From contig NZ_BMVV01000019.1 of assembly GCF_014650895.1 (NCBI RefSeq), forward strand, positions 62,001 to 126,000: a stretch of DNA of 64,000 nucleotides. Reading direction: 5' to 3'. The first letter of the stretch is position 1, and every line of letters starts with the position of its first letter. Below are positions 57,411 to 64,000 of the stretch, piece after piece. Source of the stretch: Streptomyces omiyaensis (GTDB lineage: Bacteria; Actinomycetota; Actinomycetes; Streptomycetales; Streptomycetaceae). The notes beneath the pieces are model-generated. The model was not told the origin of the DNA. It saw only the letters and a list, made by a program, of their open reading frames with translations, and made no database searches. The position numbers and the translations under genes are program-made.

Positions 57411-58460
57411 TCACACGGCGACGTACGCCACCGGCTCCGTCCCCGTCAGGGCCTCCGCGCGGCCCAGCTTCACCAGGCGGCGGATGTGGGCCTCGGCCTC
57501 GCTGACGGCGATGTTGCGGGAGCCGTACGGGATGCGGTCCCAGGGCCGGTTCCACTCCATCCGCTCCGCGAGCTGCCACGGGGTGAGAGGGGTGGTGAGC
57601 AGGGCGAGGAGCCCGGCGAGCCGCTCCTCGTGGTGGTCGAGGAGCTCGCGGACCCGGCCGGCGGCGTCGGCGAAGGCGTGCTGGTGGGCGGGGAGGACCT
57701 CGGCGACACCGAGCCGGCCGATGCGCTCCAGGGAGTCGAGGTAGTCGCCGAGGGGGTCCGTGACCGTGGCGTCGTCGGGGTCCTCGTACAGCCCGATGTG
57801 CGGGGAGATCCCCGGGAGCAGGTGGTCGCCGGAGAAGAGCCGGCCGTGGCCGGCCAGGCCCGCCGGGTGCTCCTCCTCCAGGTGGAGGCAGACGTGGCCG
57901 GGGGTGTGTCCGGGGGTCCAGACGGCGCGGAGCCGCCGTCCGGCGAGGCCGAGGAGTTCGCCGGGGACGATCTCCCGGTCGGGCAGGGCGGCGCCGAGGC
58001 CGGGCAGGGTCCGCATCCGGCCGCCGGAGCGGGCGGCGCGCAGCGGCGCGAGGTGGTCCTCGGGAGCGCCGGCGGCGGCGAGCTTGCGGGCGAGGTAGTC
58101 GAGCCAGGTGCCGGGGTCGGACTCGCGGGTGCGGCGGACGACGGCGGTGTCGGCGGCGTGCATGGCGATCCAGGCCCCGGAGGCCTCCCGGACCCGGCCG
58201 GAGAGTCCGTGGTGGTCGGGGTGGTGGTGGGTGATGACGACGCCGTGGACGTCGCCGATGCCGATCCCCAGCGCGCCGAGCCCGTCGTTCAGCTCGGTCC
58301 AGGAGTCGGGGTCGTCCCATCCGGTGTCGACGAGGACCGGCCCGCGGTCGGTGTCGAGGACGTGGACCAGGGTGTGCCCCAGCGGGTTGTCCGGGATCGG
58401 CACCCGCAGCGACCAGACGCCTCCGCCGTGCTCGGTCACCTGCGTCATGAGCGTCCCCAT
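57411..58460 (-). CDS. MBL-fold metallo-hydrolase
   Basis: The 349-residue protein has the metallo-beta-lactamase signature GVVITHHHPDHHGLSG (HxHxDH), then WTPGHTPGHVCLHL, LFSGDHLLPGISPH and VLPAHQHAF, completing the zinc ligands; a C-terminal helical part (residues 270-349) follows. The C-terminal winged-helix-like region is common in the lactonase or CoA-thioesterase-like branch. It could act on a thioester or lactone in lipid metabolism. The promoter carries the ACTGA-N7-TCAGA palindrome shared with P450 and aldehyde dehydrogenase promoters. Start ATG 58460 or 58448. Confidence 0.9.
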   Translation of the reverse strand: MGTLMTQVTEHGGGVWSLRVPIPDNPLGHTLVHVLDTDRGPVLVDTGWDDPDSWTELNDGLGALGIGIGDVHGVVITHHHPDHHGLSGRVREASGAWIAMHAADTAVVRRTRESDPGTWLDYLARKLAAAGAPEDHLAPLRAARSGGRMRTLPGLGAALPDREIVPGELLGLAGRRLRAVWTPGHTPGHVCLHLEEEHPAGLAGHGRLFSGDHLLPGISPHIGLYEDPDDATVTDPLGDYLDSLERIGRLGVAEVLPAHQHAFADAAGRVRELLDHHEERLAGLLALLTTPLTPWQLAERMEWNRPWDRIPYGSRNIAVSEAEAHIRRLVKLGRAEALTGTEPVAYVAV

Positions 58461-58499
58461 CTCTCCCGCGCGGTAAGGCTGTTGCCCATCATAGCCAGA

Positions 58500-58516
58500 A
58501 CTGACTATCCGTCAGA
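58500..58516. promoter_or_regulatory. ACTGA-N7-TCAGA palindrome upstream of MBL hydrolase
   Basis: ACTGACTATCCGTCAGA, one mismatch from the TCTGA-N7-TCAGA pattern, 40 bases upstream of the MBL start. Confidence 0.55.
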
Positions 58517-59330
58517 ACGATCCGCGGTGCGCCGGATCGCCCCTCCGGCGGACCGGGTCCGGGAGCCGCCGCCGGTTGTCGCCGGCCACCCCCGGCCCCC
58601 CGTCGCGCGGCCGGCGGGCCGGGCGGGCGCGGTGCGCGGGTGCCCGCTCCCGGCGTTCTCGGCCGGCGCCGTCCTCGACGCCTCCTCGCAGGCCCCACTC
58701 GTCCGAGCCGGAAGAGACCAGCGCGGTGCGGCCCCGGGGGAAGGGGAGGGCCTCGGCCTCGCCCGTGTGGACCGCCACCGGCGAGTCGGCTCCTCGCCAC
58801 CAGGTGTCGGCCAGTCCCCTCGCCTCGGGCACCGGCTCGAACCCGTCCGGCACGACGCCGCCGACGTCGTCGCCGGTGACCTTGACGATCCGCTCCGCCC
58901 ACAGGGAGGCGTGGCGGGCCGGCGCGAGGGACTCCACCCAGCCCTCGACGGTGGCGCGGAGGGGCACCCACCGGTCCGAGCGGATGCCGAACTCGCCGGA
59001 CGGCCCGATCCTGAACCCGTACGGGACCGAGCTCCTCTGCGTCCCGGCCTCGAACCACCATCCTCCGGATCCGGAGCCCTCGGGGGAGTCCGCGGCGAGG
59101 TGCCTCGGGCCGCCCTCGTACCGGGACGCGGGAGGGAGGACCAGGCCGCCCCGGCGTTCCTGGTGCGCCGCCATCCGGTCGACGACCGCCGCCGGGACGT
59201 CCCGTTCGAGCCACCACCGTCTGTGGTCCTCGGCGTGCCTGACGCCGACCTTGACCCCGTGCGCCCGGACGAAGGCCCGGGCGCGGCCGGTCAGGCCGTC
59301 GGGCACGTCGCCGAAGAGGTCGGGATCCAC
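58512..59330 (-). CDS. Hypothetical protein, partner of MazF-like gene
   Basis: The 272-residue protein has a coherent N-terminal 215 residues (LFGDVPDGLTGRARAFVRAH, VPYGFRIGPSGEFGIRSDR, VEGWVESLAPARHASLWAER) that read like a soluble, immunity-like domain, and an Arg-rich last 55 residues of uncertain quality that may follow a frameshift. GTG 59330 is 10 bases downstream of the MazF-like stop, so both are cotranscribed. No known family was recognised. A SUKH-like immunity protein is one possibility, but this is not supported by a clear motif. Confidence 0.6.
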   Translation of the reverse strand: MDPDLFGDVPDGLTGRARAFVRAHGVKVGVRHAEDHRRWWLERDVPAAVVDRMAAHQERRGGLVLPPASRYEGGPRHLAADSPEGSGSGGWWFEAGTQRSSVPYGFRIGPSGEFGIRSDRWVPLRATVEGWVESLAPARHASLWAERIVKVTGDDVGGVVPDGFEPVPEARGLADTWWRGADSPVAVHTGEAEALPFPRGRTALVSSGSDEWGLRGGVEDGAGRERRERAPAHRARPARRPRDGGPGVAGDNRRRLPDPVRRRGDPAHRGSF

Positions 59331-59340
59331 CGGAAGGACG

Positions 59341-59739
59341 CTACAGGGCGGCCCGGGCCGGACCGCTCCCGCCCGGGACCGCCCGCGCCGTCGCGGGTGC
59401 CGGTTCCCGTGCCTGTCCGGCGAGGCGGAGGGCGTCGTCGATCCCGTCGAGCTTCGCCGGGGGCAGGGCGGCCGCCCGCTCCAGCAGGTCGTCCCGGGAC
59501 ACCGTGGTCGGCCACGTGCACGGGGCGAGGCCCGGGCGCGGGAGCGCGAGCCGCAGCACGCCCTCGAAGGGCAGTCCCTCGGCGGTGCCGACCGTCACCT
59601 CGATGCCGAGGCCGGCGAGGTCGACGCCGGCCGGGGCGACGACCTGCATCACCCGGATCCCGGACGCGTCGTCCCCCGACAGCAGGACGACCGGCCTCCG
59701 CTCGTCGAACAGGACCCACCAGACTTCGCCGCGTCGCAC
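59341..59739 (-). CDS. MazF/PemK-like toxin family protein
   Basis: The 132-residue protein opens RRGEVWWVLFDERRPVVLLS, the PemK/MazF beta-barrel start (RGxxWxV, then RPVVLLS), and continues with GLGIEVTVGTAEGLPFEGVL and CTWPTTVSRDDLLERA, where the Thr/Ser of the usual RNase active site appears. The C-terminal 25 residues are an Ala/Pro-rich tail. GTG 59739 has GGAGG eight bases away. No small antitoxin gene lies upstream; the only partner is the 58512-59330 gene downstream. It may be an RNase whose antitoxin is elsewhere, or an inactive relative. Confidence 0.78.
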   Translation of the reverse strand: MRRGEVWWVLFDERRPVVLLSGDDASGIRVMQVVAPAGVDLAGLGIEVTVGTAEGLPFEGVLRLALPRPGLAPCTWPTTVSRDDLLERAAALPPAKLDGIDDALRLAGQAREPAPATARAVPGGSGPARAAL

Positions 59740-60042
59740 AAGTCCTCCGGAGGCGGGGCGGCAGGGGGACGCCGTGCGCCCCTGCCGCGCTGTGGAGACG
59801 GGTGCGGCCGCCGTCGGTCACCGGTGTGCGAGGACCGGGACCGTGCGGCGGGCGCGGCTCACAGCGTAGGACCCGCCCGTCGGCGGGCGGGGTTCGGGGG
59901 CCGACGGCCCGGATCGCGGGCGGGGCCCGGAGCGCGCGGGCCGCCGTCCGTCCCGTCGGACGGCCCGGGCGGCCCGGGCGGCGTGACGGCGGGAAAGCCG
60001 CTGGTCGGGCCGGTTCGGTCCTGGGTATGGCCAAGTATAACT

Positions 60043-60074
60043 AGAACTGATATCAGTTCTGAAACATCGTCAGA
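60043..60074. promoter_or_regulatory. Two overlapping palindromes upstream of aldehyde dehydrogenase
   Basis: AGAACTGATATCAGTTCT (60043-60060) is a perfect 18-bp palindrome; it overlaps TCTGA-N7-TCAGA (60058-60074). AACTAGAAC is shared with the thiolase promoter. Both lie within 55 bases of the ATG. Confidence 0.65.
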
Positions 60075-60095
60075 TACTCCCGGGAGGCGACCGGC

Positions 60096-61556
60096 ATGAC
60101 CGAGCTGGTGGAGCACGGAAAGCTGTTCATCGGCGGGGAGTTGACCGATCCCCTCGGCGACGCCGCCATCGAGGTGGTCTCGCCGCACACCGAGGAGGTC
60201 ATCGGACGCGTCCCGCACGCCTCCCGCGCCGACGTCGACCGGGCCGTCGCGGCCGCCCGCCGGGCCTTCGACGAGGGGCCCTGGCCGCGGATGGGCCTGG
60301 AGGAGCGGATCGAGGTCGTCTCCCGGATCAAGGACGCCATCGCCGTCCGGCACGAGGAGCTGGCCCGCTCGATCAGCGCGCAGAACGGCTCCCCGTACTC
60401 CTGGTCCGTCCTCGCCCAGGCGCTCGGCGCGATGATGGTGTGGGACTCGGCGATCACGGTGGCCCGCGGCTTCGTCTTCGAGGAGCGGCGCGACGGGGTC
60501 CTCGGCCCGCTCCTGGTGCGGCGCGAGCCGGTCGGGGTGGTCGCCGCCGTCGTGCCGTGGAACGTGCCGCAGTTCACCGCCGCCGCCAAGCTGGGTCCGG
60601 CGCTGCTCGCCGGCTGCACCGCGGTGCTCAAGCCCTCGCCGGAGTCGCCGCTCGACTCGTACCTCCTCGGCGAGATCGCCGCCGAGGCCGGGCTGCCCGA
60701 GGGCGTGCTGTCGATCCTGCCCGCCGACCGCGAGGTCAGCGAGTACCTGGTCGGGCACCCCGGCGTCGACAAGGTCTCCTTCACCGGCTCGGTCGCCGCC
60801 GGCAGGCGGGTGATGGAGGTCGCCTCCCGCAACCTCACCCGCGTCACCCTCGAACTCGGCGGCAAGTCGGCCGCGGTGATCCTCCCGGACGCCGACGTGG
60901 CCACCGCCGTCGCCGGGATCGTCCCGGCCGCCTGGATGAACAACGGGCAGGCGTGCGTGGCCCAGACCCGGATCCTCGCCCCGCGCTCCCGGTACGAGGA
61001 GATCGCCGAGGCGCTGTCCGCCGCGGCCTCCGCGCTCGTCGTCGGCGACCCGCTCGACCCGGCCACCCAGCTCGGCCCGCTCGTCGCCCGCCGCCAGCAG
61101 CAGCGCTCGCTCGACTACATCGGCATCGGGCAGGCGGAGGGCGCGAAGCTCCTCACCGGCGGCGGCCGCCCCGACGGCCTCGACCGCGGCTGGTACGTCG
61201 AGCCGACCCTCTTCGGCGACGTCGACAACTCCATGCGGATCGCCCGCGAGGAGATCTTCGGCCCGGTCGTCTGCCTCCTGCCGTACGGGGACGAGGCCGA
61301 GGCCCTGCGGATCGCGAACGACTCCGAGTACGGCCTCAGCGGGAGCGTCTGGACCGGCGACGTCGAGCACGGCGTCGACTTCGCCCGGCAGGTCCGCACC
61401 GGCACCTTCAACGTCAACACCTTCAGCCTCGACATGCTCGGCCCCTTCGGCGGCTACAAGAACTCCGGCCTGGGCCGCGAGTTCGGTCCCGAGGGGCTCT
61501 CCGAGTACCTGGAGCACAAGATGATCCACCTGCCGGCCGGCTACGGGGACCACTGA
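60096..61556 (+). CDS. Aldehyde dehydrogenase, NAD(P)-dependent
   Basis: The 486-residue ALDH has the NAD-binding VPWNVPQFTAAAKLGPALLA, the general-base region LELGGKSAAVILPDADV, and the catalytic cysteine in NNGQACVAQTRILAPR. The C-terminal NVNTFSLDMLGPFGGYKNSG is typical of the class. In this set it could oxidise an aldehyde from P450 chemistry. ATG 60096 starts MTELVEHGKLF. The ferredoxin gene begins on its last base (TGATG), so they are translationally coupled. The aldehyde substrate is unknown. Confidence 0.94.
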   Translation: MTELVEHGKLFIGGELTDPLGDAAIEVVSPHTEEVIGRVPHASRADVDRAVAAARRAFDEGPWPRMGLEERIEVVSRIKDAIAVRHEELARSISAQNGSPYSWSVLAQALGAMMVWDSAITVARGFVFEERRDGVLGPLLVRREPVGVVAAVVPWNVPQFTAAAKLGPALLAGCTAVLKPSPESPLDSYLLGEIAAEAGLPEGVLSILPADREVSEYLVGHPGVDKVSFTGSVAAGRRVMEVASRNLTRVTLELGGKSAAVILPDADVATAVAGIVPAAWMNNGQACVAQTRILAPRSRYEEIAEALSAAASALVVGDPLDPATQLGPLVARRQQQRSLDYIGIGQAEGAKLLTGGGRPDGLDRGWYVEPTLFGDVDNSMRIAREEIFGPVVCLLPYGDEAEALRIANDSEYGLSGSVWTGDVEHGVDFARQVRTGTFNVNTFSLDMLGPFGGYKNSGLGREFGPEGLSEYLEHKMIHLPAGYGDH

Positions 61557-61789
61557 TGGGCGACCGCTGGCACGTGGAGGTCGACCGGGGCGTCTGCATC
61601 GGCTCGGGCATGTGCGTGAACCACGCCCCGGACGGCTTCCGCCTCGACACCGCCCGCCAGTCCCATCCGACGGCCCCCGAGGCCGACGCGGGCGAGCGCC
61701 TGCTCGCGGCGGCGGAGGGCTGTCCGGTCGAGGCCATCCTCCTCACCCTCGCCGACGGCGGGGAGCCGGTGTACCCGCCGGAGGAGTAG
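61556..61789 (+). CDS. 3Fe-4S type ferredoxin
   Basis: The 77-residue ferredoxin has cysteines in VDRGVCIGSGMCVNHAPDGF and, later, AAAEGCPVEAILLT, the pattern of 3Fe-4S ferredoxins that donate electrons to cytochromes P450 (the second cluster cysteine is replaced by Gly). Its ATG shares the A of the ALDH stop codon. Pairing with the CYP125-like P450 at 47458 is an inference. Confidence 0.9.
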   Translation: MGDRWHVEVDRGVCIGSGMCVNHAPDGFRLDTARQSHPTAPEADAGERLLAAAEGCPVEAILLTLADGGEPVYPPEE

Positions 61790-61798
61790 CCCGCCGGG

Positions 61799-61839
61799 GG
61801 AGCGCCCCGCCCGGGAGCGCCTCGTCCGAGGGGCGCTCC
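61799..61839 (+). terminator. Terminator after ferredoxin gene
   Basis: GGAGCGCCCC (61799-61808) pairs exactly with GGGGCGCTCC (61830-61839); a second, competing stem lies inside. It is just past the ferredoxin stop codon. Confidence 0.65.
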
Positions 61840-61924
61840 GCCCGGGGGCGGCCCGTCGGCGGCCGTGGCACCCTCCTCCCCTGATCGCGGGGCGACCGGC
61901 CCCGTGACCTGGGAGGGGGCGCGC

Positions 61925-62494
61925 GTGCAGGGCGAGGGACGGGCCGCTTCGGCGGCCCTGGCGATGGCGATCCCGCTCGCCGCCGGGTGCGGGGCCGCCG
62001 CCGGGGAGGCCGCGGGCTTCGGCCGGGACGCCGTGCGGAGCGAGATCCGGACGGCCGTCGACGGCGCGGGGATGCCGGAGTCGGAGCTGCCGGGGCCGGG
62101 GGAGGAGACCGGCACGGCGAGCCCGGCGACGGAGCGGGAGCGGCTCGCCGTGCGCGCCGCCGCCCGCTCCACCGGCCGGCAGTACGTCGGCCCTCCCGTG
62201 GACGGTGCGCGCGGGAAGTGCGACAGGACCCTGACGGGGCCGGCCGGTGTGGGCCGGAAGGAGTCGGGGAAGCGGTTCGAGCAGCCGGTCGGCGAGAAGG
62301 GCGACGGCACCGCGGTGCGGGTCGTGCTCGAGAAGGAGGGATGGACCCTCCGCGCCCGGTACAACCCCTCGCGTGCGCTGGGGGTGGACATCCTCTCCTT
62401 CACCGCCACGGAGGACGCGTGCGTGCAGCAGTTCACCGAGCAGGAGGCCGCCCTCCTCTCCGGCGACGGGGCCGAGGAGGACGCCGGTCACTGA
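61925..62494 (+). CDS. Putative lipoprotein, 189 aa
   Basis: GTG 61925, with GGGAGGGGG just upstream, opens a signal sequence ending in the lipobox AIPLAAGCGAA. After the lipidated cysteine the sequence is Gly/Glu-rich with RQYVGPPVDGARGKCDRTLT and VRVVLEKEGWTLRARYNPSR; two more cysteines may form a disulfide. It is probably anchored on the outside of the membrane. No family was recognised. It is convergent with the kstR gene and overlaps its end by 7 bases. Confidence 0.75.
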   Translation: MQGEGRAASAALAMAIPLAAGCGAAAGEAAGFGRDAVRSEIRTAVDGAGMPESELPGPGEETGTASPATERERLAVRAAARSTGRQYVGPPVDGARGKCDRTLTGPAGVGRKESGKRFEQPVGEKGDGTAVRVVLEKEGWTLRARYNPSRALGVDILSFTATEDACVQQFTEQEAALLSGDGAEEDAGH

Positions 62495-63123
62495 CGGGCG
62501 GCGGTCCGCTCCGGGGCCGTCAGGTCGATCAGGCGGCAGACCGTCTCGATGTCGATCTTCACCTGGGCGATCGAGGCGCGCCCCGAGAGCCAGGTGATGA
62601 GGGCCGAGTGCCAGGTGTGCTCGATGACGCGGACGGCCGAGAGCTGTTCCGGCGTCGGCTGCGCGGCACCCATCGCGTCCAGGATGATCGCCGTCGTCAG
62701 CCGCGAGACCGTGTCGACCTCGGGGCTGACGCTGCGGTCGGCGAAGGTCAGCGCCCGGACCATCGCGTCGGCGAGCTGCGGTTCGCGCTGGAGGGCGCGG
62801 AAGGCCCGCATCAGGGTCTCCGCGACCCGCTCGGCGGGGGCGGCGCCGCCGGGGGGCCGCTTCCTGAGCGTGGTGTGCATGTGCTGGAGCTGGTCCTGCA
62901 TGGTCGCGACGAGCAGGTGCACCTTGGAGGGGAAGTAGCGGTAGAGCGTGCCGAGGGCGACCCCGGCCGCCTCCGCGACCTCCCGCATCTGCACCGCGTC
63001 GAAGCCGCCGCGGGCGGCGAGCTGGGCGCTGGCGTCGAGGATGCGGCGCCGGCGCGCCTCCTGTCGCTCCGTCAGCGGCGGCGTGGCGGAGGGGCGGTGG
63101 TCCGCTCTGCTCTCTGCGGTCAT
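62488..63123 (-). CDS. kstR: KstR-like TetR repressor of steroid/lipid catabolism
   Basis: The 211-residue regulator has the TetR helix-turn-helix with RRRRILDASAQLAARGGFDA, VQMREVAEAAGVALGTLYRY and FPSKVHLLVATM, which match KstR of mycobacteria nearly residue for residue, and a C-terminal domain with MVRALTFADRSVSPEVDTVS and SALITWLSGRAS. In mycobacteria KstR represses cholesterol genes until 3-oxo-4-cholestenoyl-CoA binds. The exact box TGTAACTTGTTCTA lies upstream, suggesting autoregulation. ATG 63123 is the first sensible start. Confidence 0.9.
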   Translation of the reverse strand: MTAESRADHRPSATPPLTERQEARRRRILDASAQLAARGGFDAVQMREVAEAAGVALGTLYRYFPSKVHLLVATMQDQLQHMHTTLRKRPPGGAAPAERVAETLMRAFRALQREPQLADAMVRALTFADRSVSPEVDTVSRLTTAIILDAMGAAQPTPEQLSAVRVIEHTWHSALITWLSGRASIAQVKIDIETVCRLIDLTAPERTAARQ

Positions 63124-63294
63124 CGGGGTCCCGTTCCGTGCGGTGGGGAGCGCCAGTATGGCGGAGGACGGCCGTGGCGCGAACCTCCGCGGCCGGGTGG
63201 CGCGAATCACCTGGTCCGGCACTCACACGGAAGCTACCTGCCGGTAGATTCGGTGCCTCTCGAAGGTTCGAGGGGTGTCGAGAACGATCAAGTC

Positions 63295-63308
63295 TGTAAC
63301 TTGTTCTA
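63295..63308. promoter_or_regulatory. KstR box TGTAACTTGTTCTA
   Basis: All eight fixed positions of TnnAACnnGTTnnA are present. It lies 172-185 bases upstream of kstR and 55-68 upstream of the divergent glycosyltransferase start. Confidence 0.8.
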
Positions 63309-63313
63309 CATTA

Positions 63314-63335
63314 GCGCGAGCGGTTACGCTCGCGC
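63314..63335. promoter_or_regulatory. Perfect hairpin GCGCGAGCG-GTTA-CGCTCGCGC
   Basis: A 9-bp stem with a 4-base loop, 28 bases before the glycosyltransferase ATG and 5 bases after the KstR box. It could be an RNA hairpin in the leader or an operator. Confidence 0.6.
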
Positions 63336-63362
63336 GAAACGCACGTTCGAAGGGGGTCGCGC

Positions 63363-64000
63363 ATGACCGCTGAGGCCATAGAGGCAAGCCCCCGACAGGG
63401 TGCCGCCCCGTCCGGTGACGGTCCGTTGCGGATCGCTCTCCTCACGTACAAGGGGAACCCCTTCTGCGGCGGCCAGGGCGTCTACGTCCGCCACCTCTCC
63501 CGCGAGCTGGCCCGGCTGGGCCACACCGTCGAGGTCTTCGGCTCGCAGCCGTACCCGACCCTCGACGAGGGCGTCACGCTCAGCGAGATCGCCAGCCTCG
63601 ACCTCTACCGCCAGCCCGACCCCTTCCGGACGCCGAAGCGCGAGGAGTACCGGGACTGGATCGACGCGCTGGAGGTCGCCACCATGTGGACCGGCGGCTT
63701 CCCCGAGCCGCTGACCTTCTCGCTGCGGGCCCGGCGCACCCTCGCCGCCCGCGCCGGCGACTTCGACGTCGTCCACGACAACCAGACCCTCGGGTACGGC
63801 CTCCTCGGCGGACCCCGCGCGCTCGGCGCCCCGCTGGTCACCACGATCCACCACCCCATCACCGTCGACCGGCAGCTGGAGCTCGACGCCGCCGCCGACT
63901 GGAAGCGCCGCGCCTCCGTCCGCCGCTGGTACGGCTTCACCCGCATGCAGAAGCGGGTGGCCCGCCGGCTCCCGTCCGTCCTCACCGTCTCCGGCACCTC
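63363..64000 (+). CDS. Glycosyltransferase family 4 (3' end outside window)
   Basis: Only the N-terminal 212 residues are present. LRIALLTYKGNPFCGGQGVY followed by VRHLSRELARLGHTVEVFGS is the classical GT4 N-terminal Rossmann motif with the GG acceptor loop, and FDVVHDNQTLGYGLLGG with APLVTTIHHPITVDRQ completes the fold. Such enzymes add a sugar from UDP- or GDP-sugars to lipid or polysaccharide acceptors. The start is ATG 63363, just downstream of a hairpin and a KstR box, so it may be controlled by KstR. The donor and acceptor are unknown. Confidence 0.88.
   Translation, partial: MTAEAIEASPRQGAAPSGDGPLRIALLTYKGNPFCGGQGVYVRHLSRELARLGHTVEVFGSQPYPTLDEGVTLSEIASLDLYRQPDPFRTPKREEYRDWIDALEVATMWTGGFPEPLTFSLRARRTLAARAGDFDVVHDNQTLGYGLLGGPRALGAPLVTTIHHPITVDRQLELDAAADWKRRASVRRWYGFTRMQKRVARRLPSVLTVSGT

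Overview
The window is a very GC-rich, densely packed chromosomal segment with GTG/TTG starts, long antisense shadow frames and many 4-base stop/start overlaps. Gene content and order (aceE, DUF3052, AhpE-type peroxiredoxin, two terD genes, terC-like, then a Ter-linked biosynthetic set; B12-type ECF operon; kstR) point to Streptomyces, in a mostly conserved core region with small accessory insertions.

Layout. 1-6.7 kb: an acyltransferase, two paralogous secreted alpha/beta hydrolases (703-1686 and 5125-6339), a two-component system and a DUF4429/SHOCT protein, ending in an alternating 43-bp repeat array. 6.7-10.8 kb: divergent TetR/DHA2 efflux pair, a small secreted I36-like inhibitor and a voltage-gated-type K+ channel. 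10.8-15 kb: aceE, DUF3052, peroxiredoxin. 15-26.4 kb: a tellurium-resistance (Ter) stress island: terD, terD, terC-like, terA-like, terD, then a C-C lyase, a three-domain PRTase-TRSP-PRTase_1 fusion and a HAD phosphatase (a predicted nucleoside-like metabolite pathway), plus an FmdB zinc ribbon and a coiled-coil membrane protein. A tRNA-Val(UAC) lies at 26491. 27-30.6 kb: small poorly characterised genes and a double-domain TerD protein. 30.7-42 kb: GntR, DUF2277, DedA-like, DoxX, secreted HNH nuclease, HAD, peptidoglycan-binding, MFS-winged-helix fusion, GNAT and other genes, separated by many minisatellite-like repeats. 42.3-44.4 kb: a small integrated element carrying only a frameshifted phiC31-type serine integrase, bounded by 10-bp direct repeats, inserted at the 5' end of an ABM monooxygenase gene. 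44.4-50.2 kb: a serpin, O-methyltransferase, DUF2330, a CYP125-like P450 and a steroid-type thiolase. 50.4-57.2 kb: a transglycosylase-like secreted protein, then a cobalamin-riboswitch operon of a surface alpha/alpha-barrel protein, an SCO2322-family surface protein and complete ECF transporter T, AA and S components. 57.4-64 kb: MBL-fold hydrolase, a MazF-like gene with an unknown partner, aldehyde dehydrogenase plus 3Fe-4S ferredoxin, a lipoprotein, KstR and the start of a glycosyltransferase.

How parts fit together. The Ter island pairs calcium-binding TerD proteins and a TerC-like membrane protein with enzymes predicted to make a nucleoside-like compound. The P450, thiolase, ferredoxin, aldehyde dehydrogenase and KstR form a dispersed steroid/lipid set whose promoters share KstR-like boxes and a second palindrome, TCTGA-N7-TCAGA. 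The B12 operon looks like a capture-and-import system in which membrane-anchored surface proteins may bind cobalamin before ECF uptake. Coordinates of starts were chosen from ribosome-binding sites and signal sequences; all functions are from sequence reading only, with no database search.
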